64,000 nucleotides of DNA from NCBI RefSeq assembly GCF_013184545.1, contig NZ_JAAOJA010000004.1:310001-374000 (forward strand), in the 5' to 3' direction. Origin of the DNA: Pseudomonas tumuqii. Lineage in GTDB: Bacteria > Pseudomonadota > Gammaproteobacteria > Pseudomonadales > Pseudomonadaceae. Of this stretch, positions 1 through 9,845 are shown one piece after another. Each line of letters starts with the position of its first letter. Position 1 is the stretch's first letter. The notes beneath the pieces are model-generated. The model ran no database searches. It was not told the origin of the DNA and was given only the letters and a program-made list of their open reading frames with translations. The position numbers were made by a program, and so were the translations under genes.

Positions 1-2
1 AG

Positions 3-278
3 CGTGACTTCTACCTCGATGAAGACACCTGGCAGGCCGCGCAAATCGACCATTACGACGGCCGCGGTACCCTGTGGCGTGTGGCTGAGGCCCACGCCCA
101 GTACTACTACGACAAGCAAGTACCCTGGTACACCCTGGAAACCCTGTATGACCTGCAGTCCGGTCGTTACCTGGCACTGGGTATGAAGAACGAGGAGAAG
201 CAATCCTACGCGTTCGGCTACCCGGCAAAAGAAAGCGACTACACCCCGGCAGCACTGCGTCAGGCTGGCGTTCGCTAA
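3..278 (+). CDS. DUF1329 family protein, C-terminal part (5' end outside window)
   Basis: The reading frame is open from the window edge to a stop at 276-278, giving the last 91 residues. The text, rich in Tyr and Trp and ending in a 'TLYDLQSGRY' segment followed by a Tyr/Pro-rich tail, resembles the C-terminus of DUF1329 proteins. These are exported proteins of Pseudomonas that usually sit beside DUF1302 and RND-type genes. No function is established for the family, and the N-terminal signal peptide is not visible here. A strong terminator follows 20 bases after the stop, so this is the last gene of its operon. The next gene is a LuxR/MalT-type regulator, a frequent neighbour of such clusters. 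Family assignment is by recollection of motif style only. Confidence 0.7.
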   Translation, partial: RDFYLDEDTWQAAQIDHYDGRGTLWRVAEAHAQYYYDKQVPWYTLETLYDLQSGRYLALGMKNEEKQSYAFGYPAKESDYTPAALRQAGVR

Positions 279-298
279 CAACCGTTGTTGCAACAGTG

Positions 299-330
299 AA
301 AGCCGGCCCATTGGGCCGGCTTTCTTGTTT
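299..330 (+). terminator. Rho-independent terminator after the DUF1329 gene
   Basis: A perfect GC-rich stem (AAAGCCGGCCC pairing with GGGCCGGCTTT, loop about 3 nt) is followed by a T-rich run, TTTCTTGTTTT. It starts about 20 bases after the stop codon. Confidence 0.9.
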
Positions 331-689
331 TAGCGATGTCCCAGTGGCTCGCGGCACTGGCCAGCAGGTCAGCACAGCGTGCCGGTGTCGCCAGCCACGG
401 CGCGTGGCCTACACGCAGCGCTGCTGCCGCTGTCGAAAATGTTCCCGGCCTTGTTCCTGCCTACTCCATTCATGAGGCTCGCCCGCTTCGCGGCGCTGCT
501 TTGGCGTGGCCGATTCGGCTATCCATGCCGCTGAACAGCGCCCGCACGAACTGGCTCAGACTGAATCCGGGTTGCCTGCCTGGGTAATGATTTGTGTCCG
601 TGCCCACATCCAGGCTTCAATTCCCGCGGTTAAGTCGATAGTCTGCTGAAAGTTCGCGCCTGAACTGGCAATGACTTAACAAGAGCCGG
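331..689. other. Intergenic region, no gene recognised
   Basis: About 360 bases between the terminator and the LuxR-type gene. Short open frames are present but have no recognisable protein character. The region presumably holds the promoter of the regulator; I could not pick a convincing -35/-10 pair. Confidence 0.5.
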
Positions 690-3431
690 GTGATGACCGA
701 TCTGACGCGTATAACACCTGTAGTCAGCGATTCCGTTCCTCTGGGCGACAGTCGCTTTTTTCGTCCACCACTGCCATCCAGCCATGTATCGCGGCCGCGT
801 CTGTGTGAGCGGCTGGCCGAGGGTTTGACCGGGCGGCTGCTGCTGGTCAGCGCCCCCGCAGGTTTCGGCAAAAGCTCGCTGGCCAGTGAGTTCTGCCAGA
901 CACTGCCCGAGCAGTGGCACAGCCTGTGGCTGGGTCTCAGCCCACGGGATAGTGATCCCGGGCGTTTTCTCGAGCGCTTGCTGGCGGGTCTGCAGCAGTT
1001 TTATCCGGGGTTGGGCGAGGATGCCCAGGCATTGCTGCGCATGCGCCAGCGCCATCAACCCTTCGCCTTCGAAGAGTGGCTCGATGGCCTGCTCGACGAG
1101 TTGGGCGAGCGCCTCGTGCCGACAGCGCCCTTGTTGCTGGTGCTGGACGACTATCACCTGGCCCAGGGTGCGGTGCTCGACCGTTGCCTGCAGTTTCTCC
1201 TCAATCATCTACCCGAGGGCCTGGTCATTCTGGTGACCAGCCGCCAGCGCCCTGACTGGCACCTGGCGCGCCTGCGTCTGTCACGCCAGTTGCTGGAGTT
1301 GCAGGAGCAGGACTTGCGCCTGACCGAGGACGAGACCCGCGCACTACTCGGCAGCCAGGGTGCCCAGCTCAGTGGGCCGGTTCTGGAGGAGTGGCGCCAG
1401 CGCAGCGAGGGCTGGGTGGCCGGCCTGCGCCTGTGGCTGTTGACCCGTCAGCAGGCGGATGACGGCAGCCCGGAGCGGGTGCCCCAGGGCGACGAGGGGT
1501 TGATCCGCGAATACCTGCTGGAAGAGGTGATCGAGCAGCAGTCGGCCGAGGTGCAGAGCTTCCTGTTCGACACCGCCTGCCTGGAGCGTTTCTGTGTCGA
1601 GCTGTGCGATGCCTTGCGCGAGCAGCATGACAGCGCGGCGATTATCCAGCACCTGCAGACCCATCAGGTCTTTCTGGTGCCCCTGGACGAGCAGGGCCAC
1701 TGGTTTCGCTACCACCACCTGTTCTCCGATCTGTTGCGCTCGCGTCCCGCTGCCCAGCGCAGCCAGTCCCAGGCGGCCCTGCATCTGCGGGCCTGTCGCT
1801 GGTTCAGCAGCCAGGGCCTGCATGAGGAAGCGGTCGATCAGGCGCTACGAGCCGGCCAGCCGGAAGTGGCGGCCAATCTGGTGCAGAACCTGTCCGAGGA
1901 ACAATTGCTCGGCGAGCAGAATGTCGCGCGTTTGCTGCGCTGGAAGATGGACCTGCCCGACAGCCTGCTGGCCAGCACGCCGCGCCTGCTGGTGTTATAC
2001 GGCTGGGCTCTGGCCCTGGCTTGCCAGCTGGATGCCGCCGACGAGCTGATCCAGCAATTGGGACGTTTCATGCCGGCCCCCAATGCGCAGGAGCAGGATG
2101 ATCTGTTGGCCCAGTGGCTGGCCCTGTCCGGCATCATCGCCCGCGGTCGTGGCCAGGTGCCCGAGGCCGAGCGCTATTGCAGAGAGGCCCTGGCCCTGCT
2201 CGGCGGCGAACGCTGCGGGCCGCGCCTGATGTGCCTGTTTACCCTGGCCAACCTGGCGATGACCAAGGGCGACCTGTGGCGTGCGCGGGGGCTCAATCGC
2301 GAGGCCTTGGAGCTGGCGCAGCGGATCGACAATCCCCTGTTCGAGGGCCTGGCGCATGCCGAGCGGGCGCGAGTGCTGCACGCCCGTGGCGAGGTTCAGC
2401 GTGCTCTGGTCGAGGTACGCCTGGGCCAGCAGCGGTTGCACGGGCTCTCGAGCCAGCGGGTCTATTCGGTGCGGGCGCGGTTGAATCTGTACGAGGGCTA
2501 TCTGCTCAGCGTGTCGCTGCAAACCCAGGCCGCCCGCACCAAATTGCTGGCCGGGATCGGTGAGGCACGCGCCTGTCGCGACATCAGCCTGCTGGTGGGG
2601 TACTGCGTGCTGGCCGGGGTCGAGGGGCGTGAAGGACGCCTCGGCGAGGCCTTCGCCCAACTGGCCGAAGCCGAGCGCCTGATGCATGCCTGGGATGTGC
2701 CATCGATCTACTACCTGGCGATGATCACGGTGGTCAAGTGCGAGCTGTGGTTGTCCCGGGGCCAGCTGGAATTGGCCGAAGTCTGGTTGCAGCGGCTGGC
2801 CGAGACCTATTGCGGCGCAACGCCCGGCGCGGCCCCCGAGTTCCACCCGCAGCTGGCCTTGCATATCGAGTTGCAGCAAGCCGCGCTAGAACGCTTGCAG
2901 GGGCGCCTGGAGGTTGCCGAACGGCGCCTGCGCGCACTCAGTCGGTGCGCCCAGTCCGCATCGGGTCAATTGTTCGTGGTCGCTGCTCAGGTGCAATTGA
3001 CCCTGCTGCTCAAGGCCTCCGGACGCGACCGCGAGGCCGTCAGCTGGCTGACCAGCAGCCTGGAAGCGGCGCAGGGTGGTGCTTTGCTGCCTTATCAGGA
3101 GTTGTTCGTGCACCAGCCACAGTGGCTGCGCGAGCAACTGATCGCGCGCCCCGATTGCGCCGTGGCCGTCGAGCTGCTCAAGTATCTGCCGCAGACCCAG
3201 GAAGGGCGGCTGAGCAGGCTTGATAGCCAGCTGACCGAGGCCTTGAGTTCGCGTGAGTTGGCGGTATTGCAGCTGATCGCCCTGGGCTGTTCGAATCAGG
3301 AAATCAGCGAGCAGCTGTTCATTTCGCTGCACACGGTGAAAACCCATGCCCGTCATATCAACGGCAAACTGGGCGTCGAACGGCGTACCCAGGCAGTGGC
3401 ACGGGCCAAGGATCTGGGGCTGTTGCGTTGA
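690..3431 (+). CDS. MalT-like LuxR family transcriptional regulator
   Basis: A 913-residue regulator with the layout of the MalT/large ATP-binding LuxR family. An N-terminal NTPase has a Walker A motif (PAGFGKSS, residues 56-63) and a Walker B-like LLLVLDDYH. A long helical-repeat middle region is rich in Leu, Ala, Glu and Arg (TPR-like). A C-terminal LuxR helix-turn-helix contains 'LSSRELAVLQLIALG' and 'SLHTVKTHARHINGKLGV'. Such proteins are usually activated by a small ligand plus ATP and then bind DNA through the C-terminus. The start is GTG at 690 directly followed by ATG at 693; either could be used, with only a weak purine-rich stretch upstream. The likely target is the DUF1329-containing operon just upstream, but that is inference. 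An inverted repeat begins at the stop codon. Confidence 0.88.
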   Translation: MMTDLTRITPVVSDSVPLGDSRFFRPPLPSSHVSRPRLCERLAEGLTGRLLLVSAPAGFGKSSLASEFCQTLPEQWHSLWLGLSPRDSDPGRFLERLLAGLQQFYPGLGEDAQALLRMRQRHQPFAFEEWLDGLLDELGERLVPTAPLLLVLDDYHLAQGAVLDRCLQFLLNHLPEGLVILVTSRQRPDWHLARLRLSRQLLELQEQDLRLTEDETRALLGSQGAQLSGPVLEEWRQRSEGWVAGLRLWLLTRQQADDGSPERVPQGDEGLIREYLLEEVIEQQSAEVQSFLFDTACLERFCVELCDALREQHDSAAIIQHLQTHQVFLVPLDEQGHWFRYHHLFSDLLRSRPAAQRSQSQAALHLRACRWFSSQGLHEEAVDQALRAGQPEVAANLVQNLSEEQLLGEQNVARLLRWKMDLPDSLLASTPRLLVLYGWALALACQLDAADELIQQLGRFMPAPNAQEQDDLLAQWLALSGIIARGRGQVPEAERYCREALALLGGERCGPRLMCLFTLANLAMTKGDLWRARGLNREALELAQRIDNPLFEGLAHAERARVLHARGEVQRALVEVRLGQQRLHGLSSQRVYSVRARLNLYEGYLLSVSLQTQAARTKLLAGIGEARACRDISLLVGYCVLAGVEGREGRLGEAFAQLAEAERLMHAWDVPSIYYLAMITVVKCELWLSRGQLELAEVWLQRLAETYCGATPGAAPEFHPQLALHIELQQAALERLQGRLEVAERRLRALSRCAQSASGQLFVVAAQVQLTLLLKASGRDREAVSWLTSSLEAAQGGALLPYQELFVHQPQWLREQLIARPDCAVAVELLKYLPQTQEGRLSRLDSQLTEALSSRELAVLQLIALGCSNQEISEQLFISLHTVKTHARHINGKLGVERRTQAVARAKDLGLLR

Positions 3432-3609
3432 GAGGCGGTGAAAAAACTCGCGCCTACTGCGAACGCCTCCAAACGCCCGCTGCGACGTTGCGATACATGA
3501 AAAGCAGGGTCATTTAGCTCACTAAACTCCCTTGCTTTTCATGTATGGCGCCTTGCCGCGAACGCCTGGAGACGGTCTCGCTACGGCGCTCGATATTTTC
3601 ACAACCTCT
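3429..3609 (+). repeat. Stop-codon-associated inverted repeat, copy 1 (long form)
   Basis: Starts with the TGA stop of the LuxR-type gene (TGAGAGGCGGTGAAAAAACT) and ends with TTTTCACAACCTCTG, so the ends are inverted. The right part contains the family core GAACGCCTGGAGACGG and CTACGGCGCTCGATATTTTC. The middle carries an extra hairpin: ATACATGAAAAGCA pairs with TGCTTTTCATGTAT around a GGTCATTTAGCTCACTAAAC loop. Related copies lie at 12861, 15707, 25477, 36398 and 44458. Confidence 0.85.
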
Positions 3610-3878
3610 GAGCGGCTGTGAAAACTCGTGCCTACGGCGGCTTCTCGGTGCCCTGCGTTTCGGCTGATTATCTCGAGTAATCCGCTATTCGTAGGGTGGC
3701 TCTCGCCGCAGGCAGGGCACCATTGGTTTGGCGGTGCGGCGCAAAAGCTGGCGGGTTGTCGCTGCGCTCCGAACGGACGGCGCCCCGGCCGCCCTACGCT
3801 AAGAAAATGGACCGCCCAGGACCGGGTAAAGCGTCATCCACAGCTGATCTTGCGGTAGTGCAGATAAACAAAAGACCA
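3610..3878. other. Intergenic region with a degenerate partial repeat
   Basis: Directly after copy 1 there is a partial left arm (GGCTGTGAAAACTCGTGCC, about 3615-3633), then a stretch beginning GTAGGGTGGCTCTCGCCGCA at 3691. Short frames here lack protein character. No gene seen. Confidence 0.5.
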
Positions 3879-3915
3879 CAAAAATGCCACTCACCTGGTT
3901 CAAGTGAGCGGCATT
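3879..3915 (-). terminator. Rho-independent terminator after lptF
   Basis: Read on the minus strand, AATGCCGCTCAC pairs with GTGAGTGGCATT (one mismatch, 9-nt loop) and runs into TTTGTGG. It begins about 18 bases past the lptF stop. Confidence 0.75.
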
Positions 3916-3932
3916 GTGCTGCTGCGCGGTAA

Positions 3933-4763
3933 TCAGCCAGCGTTTGTCGTGCTGCGTGGTGCAACCGGTTGGTCGTCGTTGGATATAGTCACCTCGACCC
4001 GGCGGTTCATCGAGCGGCCAGATGACGTGTCATTTCCTGACACCGGGTATTCCTTGCCATAACCCTGGGTGACGATGCGCTCCGGGCCAACGCCCATTTT
4101 TATCAGCGCCATGCGTACCGAGTTGGCGCGCAGTTGCGACAGGCTCAGGTTGTAAGCGGCGGAGCCGGTGCTGTCGGTGTAACCCTCGACGATCACCTTG
4201 CGCTCTGGGCTTTGCTGGAGGAACTGAGCCAGTTTGTTGACGTTGTTCATGCCGCCGGACTTCAGCTCCGCGCGGTTCAGGTCGAACAGCACATCACCGA
4301 AAGTTACCAGCGTGCCACGTTCCGTTTTTTTGGCATTCAGGCTGTCCTGCAGCTGCTTGATTTGCGCATCGCGCGCATCGAGTTGCACATCACGGGCATC
4401 GATTTGTGCATCACGTGCATTCAGGCGCGCGTTGGCACGCTCGGCGGCAGCCTTGCCCAGGTTCTGTTCGGCGCTACGCAAGGCGATGGTCTGCTTGGCG
4501 ACTTCGATGCGCTGGTTGGTCAGGTAGGCCAGTTGATCGACTTTCTGTTCATCCTCGCTGGCGCGGTAGGCCTGTTCGGCCTCGTCCAGCATCTCGCTGG
4601 CACCCTTGGTTTCCAGGGCCGCGACCTTGCTGGCTTGCGGGTCCGACTGCAGCGTGGAGAAATTGCTGCGTGCCGCCTCCAGATTGACGTTGGGTTGCGA
4701 GGAGCATGCGGCCAGGCCTACGCTCAATGCCAGTAAGGCGGGAATCATCACTTGAGTACGCAT
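3933..4763 (-). CDS. lptF: OmpA-family outer-membrane lipoprotein (LptF-like)
   Basis: A 276-residue lipoprotein. The signal peptide ends in a LAAC lipobox (Cys20), residues about 25-120 resemble DUF4398, and then comes a helical stretch with repeated 'ARDAQ' units (NARDAQIDARDVQLDARDAQ). The C-terminal OmpA domain (about 150-255) contains the peptidoglycan-binding signature region 'VIVEGYTDSTGS' and 'LSLSQLRANSVRMAL'. This fits anchoring of the outer membrane to peptidoglycan. Start ATG has AAAGGAT 8 bases upstream. The gene lies 59 bases downstream of a DUF4398 lipoprotein gene on the same strand and is followed by a terminator, so a two-gene operon is likely. Order and family match PA3691-PA3692 (LptF) of P. 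aeruginosa, as I recall it. The exact role here is inferred. Confidence 0.88.
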   Translation of the reverse strand: MRTQVMIPALLALSVGLAACSSQPNVNLEAARSNFSTLQSDPQASKVAALETKGASEMLDEAEQAYRASEDEQKVDQLAYLTNQRIEVAKQTIALRSAEQNLGKAAAERANARLNARDAQIDARDVQLDARDAQIKQLQDSLNAKKTERGTLVTFGDVLFDLNRAELKSGGMNNVNKLAQFLQQSPERKVIVEGYTDSTGSAAYNLSLSQLRANSVRMALIKMGVGPERIVTQGYGKEYPVSGNDTSSGRSMNRRVEVTISNDDQPVAPRSTTNAG

Positions 4764-4822
4764 ATTCGGGTAATCCTTTAGCTGTTGGCGGAGTCGGTGT
4801 TCAGCGTGTTTGGCGGCCGGGG

Positions 4823-5239
4823 TTAAAGGCTGCTGCCACGCATACTTTCCTCGCGCATTTCCTCAACGCCCTGGCGGGCGTCTTCCAGGGCTTGTTCAGC
4901 CTTGGCTGCCTGGGCTTTGCGTTCTGCCAGGCGCGCATCCCACTCGGCCTGTTCGGCCAGGCGTTTGGCTTCTTCGTAGTTTTGGTCGTGCAGTTGCTGC
5001 TCGGCTTGCTTGAGCTTCTCTTGTGCGGATTTCATTTCCACGGCAGCGAATTCCGGGCCTCCGGCACTGACCGCAGAGTTGACCGCCGATTTGCTCACTG
5101 CGAGCTGCTCGCTAGGAGGATTGCCGGCGCAGCCGGCCAGCAACAGGCTGCTGCCGAGGGCGAGTGCGGCGAGTGTCCAGGTTGACCGTTGGCTAGGTTG
5201 TGGCCGGGCAGGGGTGATGATCATGGTGTTCAGTTCCAT
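4823..5239 (-). CDS. DUF4398 domain lipoprotein
   Basis: A 138-residue protein with a hydrophobic N-terminal segment and a LLAGC lipobox (Cys37 from this start). After the Cys it is almost entirely charged, Ala/Glu/Lys-rich coiled coil ('AEQALEDARQGVEEMREE'). The start at 5239 has AAGGAA about 7 bases upstream; an internal ATG at 5224 would give a more usual signal-peptide length but lacks as good a site. It precedes the OmpA-like lptF gene by 59 bases and shares the DUF4398 region with it, so the two probably act together in the envelope. The mature protein has no catalytic motif; a structural or periplasmic-spacer role is an inference. Confidence 0.85.
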   Translation of the reverse strand: MELNTMIITPARPQPSQRSTWTLAALALGSSLLLAGCAGNPPSEQLAVSKSAVNSAVSAGGPEFAAVEMKSAQEKLKQAEQQLHDQNYEEAKRLAEQAEWDARLAERKAQAAKAEQALEDARQGVEEMREESMRGSSL

Positions 5240-5539
5240 TGGTGGTTTCCTTGCATGCAGCGGTTCCCATGATGGTCACCAGCCAGCGTTTTGACTGCAG
5301 GCGGCGGACGCTTTTGGACAAGGCGCAACAGGCCCTTAGCCGCGACCGTTCGTCAGAACGCTACGAAGCTTCGAGTGCGTTTAGAATAATTTTGTTCAAA
5401 AAAAACAACATAAATAATCCATCAAAGCTTATTTTCTGGATTTATTCGTTCTGATGTTTTCTTTCTTGAACGCTTGTGCGCGCAGGCACGCCGCCCCAGT
5501 TGCTGGGGCGCGTGGGTCGTTCAGGGGCATGCAGAGATT
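5240..5539. promoter_or_regulatory. Intergenic region upstream of DUF4398-lptF with an AT-rich tract
   Basis: About 300 bases. The stretch 5380-5460 is strikingly AT-rich for this genome (runs such as TTCAAAAAAAACAACATAAA and AATAATCCATCAAAGC) and lies 140-220 bases upstream of the DUF4398 start. It is a likely promoter or nucleoid-protein binding zone. I found no clean AlgU-type (GAACTT/TCTGA) or sigma70 pair. A CGCCCCAGTTGCTGGGGCG hairpin at about 5490-5512 may end the gene at 5540. Confidence 0.4.
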
Positions 5540-5884
5540 TCAGTGGTTGGTGCTGTCCTGTTGCGCGCTCAGCTCGTGCAGATACTTGCGTGACAGGGCG
5601 AGAAAGCGCGGTGTCGGGCCGATATCTTCATAGAGCGGATTGCCTTCCTCGTCGGTGGCCACCACCTGGCTGCCTTTGACGTAGGGCAGGCTGGTTTCCA
5701 GTTCTTCCAGCGCCGCGCCGATCAGCTCGCCGAGTAGTGCTTCCGGGCTGCGTTTGGGGTACATCTCGGCTAAAGCCGCCAGGCGTGCAGCCGCTTCCAT
5801 ATCGAGATTGATCTGATACAGATTGCGGGTCATGCGACCCTTGGCGTTCTGTTCCCAATGGTGGACAAGCTCGCGAATTTTCAT
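5540..5884 (-). CDS. Small conserved Pseudomonas protein of unknown function
   Basis: A 114-residue soluble protein. It starts with a basic region (MKIRELVHHWEQNAKGRMT) followed by an amphipathic, ribbon-helix-helix-like stretch (RNLYQINLDMEAAARLAALA) and an acidic helix. No signal peptide or membrane segment. The position next to ppc matches a conserved hypothetical gene (PA3688-like) that databases sometimes label 'type 1 pili tip component'; I see nothing pilus-like in it. The N-terminal pattern could indicate DNA binding, but this is speculative. The start ATG has GAGGT 5 bases upstream. It is transcribed divergently from ppc, with about 185 bases between them. Confidence 0.8.
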   Translation of the reverse strand: MKIRELVHHWEQNAKGRMTRNLYQINLDMEAAARLAALAEMYPKRSPEALLGELIGAALEELETSLPYVKGSQVVATDEEGNPLYEDIGPTPRFLALSRKYLHELSAQQDSTNH

Positions 5885-6070
5885 GACTACCTCGTCCTTT
5901 ACCTACTCGTGGTAGGCGGTTATGCGATTGTGCTGGGCCTCGCCCTTTTGTGGCGGGCCTGATTAGAGCCTAGACGCTGCCCAGCGTTCTTGTCGGTGCG
6001 GTGTCGCGCCCTTGTAAGATGTTGCCGTGCTGGGCACTCTTGAGCTTCACGCTTCAGCGGAGAGTCACTC

Positions 6071-8707
6071 ATGGCAGAAATCGACGCGCGTCTGCGCGAG
6101 GACGTTCATCAGCTCGGCGAGCTGCTGGGTAACACCATCAGCGCCCAGCGGGGGACGGTTTTTCTCGACAAGATCGAGCGCATTCGCAAGGGTGCCAAGG
6201 CCGCGCGGCGCGGCTCTGCCGCCGGTGCCGAGCAGCTCAGCGCCAGCCTCGAGCAGCTCGCCGACGACGAACTGCTACCGGTGGCGCGGGCGTTCAACCA
6301 GTTTCTCAACCTGGCCAATATCGCCGAGCAGTATCACCGCATCCGCCGGCGCGACCCTGACGAGCCGGAGCCCTTCGAGTCGCGGGTGTTGCCCGAACTG
6401 TTGCAGCGCCTGCTGGCCAACGGCCACGGCGCCGATGCCCTGGCGCGCCAGTTCGGCCGGCTGGACATCGAGCTGGTGCTGACCGCCCACCCGACCGAAG
6501 TGGCGCGGCGCACCCTGATCCAGAAATACGATGCGATCGCCGCACAGCTGGCCGCGAGCGACCACAGCGACCTGTCCGCCGCCGAGCGCGAGCAGGTCGC
6601 CGAGCAGTTGCAGCGCCTGATCGCCGAGGCCTGGCATACCGAAGAGATCCGCCGCAGTCGCCCGAGCCCGGTGGACGAGGCCAAGTGGGGCTTCGCTGTG
6701 ATCGAGCATTCGCTGTGGCAGGCGGTGCCGAATTTCCTGCGCAAGGCTGATCATGCCCTGCAAGCGGCCACCGGCATGCACCTGGCGCTGGACGCCGCGC
6801 CGATTCGTTTCGCTTCCTGGATGGGCGGCGACCGCGACGGCAACCCCAATGTCACCGCCGCGGTGACCCGCGAGGTGCTGCTGCTGGCGCGCTGGATGGC
6901 GGCCGACCTGTACCTGCGCGATATCGACCAACTGGCCGCCGGGCTGTCCATGCAGCAAGCCAGCCCCGAGCTGCTGGCAAAGGTTGGCGAGAGTTCCGAG
7001 CCCTATCGCAGCCTGCTCAAGCAACTGCGCGAACGTCTGCGCGCCACCCGCAGCTGGGCCCAGGAGGCGCTGCACGGTCCGGTCGCAGCGCCGGCGGCGG
7101 TGTTGCAGGACAACCGCGAACTGCTCGAACCGCTGGAGTGCTGCTTCCAGTCGCTGCACGCCTGCGGCATGGGGGTGATCGCCAATGGCCCGCTGCTCGA
7201 TTGCCTGCGCCGCGCCGCCACCTTCGGCTTGTTCCTGGTGCGTCTGGACGTGCGCCAGGACTCCAGCCGTCACGCCGCGGCGCTCGATGAAATCACCGAT
7301 TATCTGGGCCTGGGGCGCTACGCCGAGTGGGACGAGGAGGCGCGCCAGCAGTTCCTCATGACCGAGCTGGACAACCGCCGGCCGCTGTTGCCCAGCCACT
7401 TCAAACCCAGCGCCGACACCGCCGAAGTACTCGCCACCTGCCGCGAGGTGGCCGCCGCGCCGGCAGCCTCGCTGGGCTCCTATGTGATCTCGATGGCCGG
7501 TGCGCCTTCCGATGTGCTGGCCGTGCAACTGCTGTTGAAGGAGTCCGGGCTGCTGCGGCCGATCCGCGTGGTGCCACTGTTCGAAACCCTCGCCGACCTG
7601 GACAACGCCGGCCCGGTGATCGACCGCCTGCTCAGCCTCAAGGGCTACCGCGCGCGCCTGCACGGCCCGCAGGAGGTGATGATCGGTTATTCCGACTCGG
7701 CCAAGGATGCCGGTACCACCGCGGCGGCCTGGGCGCAGTACCGTGCCCAGGAGAAACTGGTGCAGGTCTGTGCCGCGCAACAGGTCGAGTTGCTGCTGTT
7801 CCACGGCCGTGGCGGCACCGTCGGCCGCGGCGGCGGTCCGGCCCATGCGGCGATCCTGTCGCAGCCGCCGGGCTCGGTGGCGGGGCGTTTTCGCACCACC
7901 GAGCAGGGCGAAATGATCCGCTTCAAGTTCGGCCTGCCGGATATTGCCGAGCAGAACCTCAACCTCTACCTGGCCGCGGTGCTGGAAGCCACCCTGTTGC
8001 CACCGCCGACGCCCGAACCGGCCTGGTGCGAACTGATGGACAAGCTGGCCGCCGATGGCGTCACGGCCTATCGCGGCGTGGTGCGCGAGCATCCGCAGTT
8101 CGTCGAGTATTTCCGCCAGGCCACGCCGGAGCAGGAGCTCGGCCGCCTGCCGCTGGGCAGCCGCCCGGCCAAGCGGCGCGAGGGCGGGGTGGAGAGCCTG
8201 CGGGCGATTCCCTGGATCTTCGCCTGGACCCAGACCCGCCTGATGTTGCCGGCCTGGCTGGGCTGGGAATATGCCCTGAGCAGCGCAATGCAACGCGGCG
8301 AGGGCGAGCTGCTGGCGCAGATGCGCGAGCATTGGCCGTTCTTCCGCACCCGCATCGACATGCTGGAAATGGTCCTGGCCAAGGCCGATGGCGCTATTGC
8401 CCGGCTCTACGACGAACGGCTGGTCGAGCCGTCCCTGCGGCCGTTGGGCGAACATTTACGCGACCTATTGTCGCAGGCGGTGGCTACGGTACTGGGGCTG
8501 ACCGGTCAGTCGCAGCTGCTGGCGCACAGTCCCGAGACCCTGGAATTCATCAGCGTGCGCAACACCTATCTTGACCCCTTGCACCTGCTCCAGGCCGAGC
8601 TGCTGGCGCGCTCCAGGCAGCGTGATAGCCAGGCCGACAGCCCTCTGGAGCAGGCCTTGCTGGTCAGCGTCGCCGGCATCGCCGCCGGTTTGCGCAACAC
8701 CGGTTAG
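6071..8707 (+). CDS. ppc: Phosphoenolpyruvate carboxylase
   Basis: Converts phosphoenolpyruvate plus bicarbonate to oxaloacetate, refilling the TCA cycle; cytoplasmic, normally a homotetramer. The 878-residue length is normal for bacterial PEPC. Signature motifs are present: VLTAHPTEV with the catalytic His at residue 140, the phosphate- and metal-binding region '[10 protein letters not shown]', and the glycine-rich loop '[14 protein letters not shown]'. The C-terminus ends in NTG, as in other PEPC proteins. The start ATG at 6071 follows GGAGAGTCACTC, with a GGAGA site. It sits between the small conserved gene and adk, as in P. aeruginosa. Motif content makes the call secure. Confidence 0.97.
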   Translation: MAEIDARLREDVHQLGELLGNTISAQRGTVFLDKIERIRKGAKAARRGSAAGAEQLSASLEQLADDELLPVARAFNQFLNLANIAEQYHRIRRRDPDEPEPFESRVLPELLQRLLANGHGADALARQFGRLDIELVLTAHPTEVARRTLIQKYDAIAAQLAASDHSDLSAAEREQVAEQLQRLIAEAWHTEEIRRSRPSPVDEAKWGFAVIEHSLWQAVPNFLRKADHALQAATGMHLALDAAPIRFASWMGGDRDGNPNVTAAVTREVLLLARWMAADLYLRDIDQLAAGLSMQQASPELLAKVGESSEPYRSLLKQLRERLRATRSWAQEALHGPVAAPAAVLQDNRELLEPLECCFQSLHACGMGVIANGPLLDCLRRAATFGLFLVRLDVRQDSSRHAAALDEITDYLGLGRYAEWDEEARQQFLMTELDNRRPLLPSHFKPSADTAEVLATCREVAAAPAASLGSYVISMAGAPSDVLAVQLLLKESGLLRPIRVVPLFETLADLDNAGPVIDRLLSLKGYRARLHGPQEVMIGYSDSAKDAGTTAAAWAQYRAQEKLVQVCAAQQVELLLFHGRGGTVGRGGGPAHAAILSQPPGSVAGRFRTTEQGEMIRFKFGLPDIAEQNLNLYLAAVLEATLLPPPTPEPAWCELMDKLAADGVTAYRGVVREHPQFVEYFRQATPEQELGRLPLGSRPAKRREGGVESLRAIPWIFAWTQTRLMLPAWLGWEYALSSAMQRGEGELLAQMREHWPFFRTRIDMLEMVLAKADGAIARLYDERLVEPSLRPLGEHLRDLLSQAVATVLGLTGQSQLLAHSPETLEFISVRNTYLDPLHLLQAELLARSRQRDSQADSPLEQALLVSVAGIAAGLRNTG

Positions 8708-8918
8708 CGGGAGCAGCGCGGGCGTTACCCGGGTGCTCCGGAGGTGTTCCGGACGCACCCGATCGCTGTCTGATTGCGCCTGAAAGGCCCCTGTTTATCC
8801 TACTTTCGGTGGCTTGTGCGGTGGGGGTGCGCTGTGTATCGTGATCAACCTTTTAGTCCCTTGGACACTTGGACACAGGCCACTTGGCTACTTGCCAGCG
8901 TTGCCCGAACCATTCTGA

Positions 8919-9623
<705 letters not shown>

Positions 9624-9640
9624 GCAGCTGCCTGCAGTCA

Positions 9641-9676
9641 GCCAACGGCCCGCTTTTGCGGGCCGTTGGCGTTTCT
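9641..9676 (+). terminator. Rho-independent terminator after adk
   Basis: GCCAACGGCCCGC pairs perfectly with GCGGGCCGTTGGC around a TTTT loop and is followed by GTTTCT. It starts 17 bases past the adk stop. Confidence 0.9.
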
Positions 9677-9845
9677 GGGCCTTGTGTTTGTGTGGCTACG
9701 GATACGTTCGGGTCGCTCTCAAGCATGGAGAGGCGCGACAGGTTTTTTACTATCGGCGGGCGATAGTCATAGCTGTTTGGCCTGGCCGTAGCGCCCTGGC
9801 CTGTCGAGTCGCGCGTGCGTCACCACCAAGGAGAGAGGACATTCA

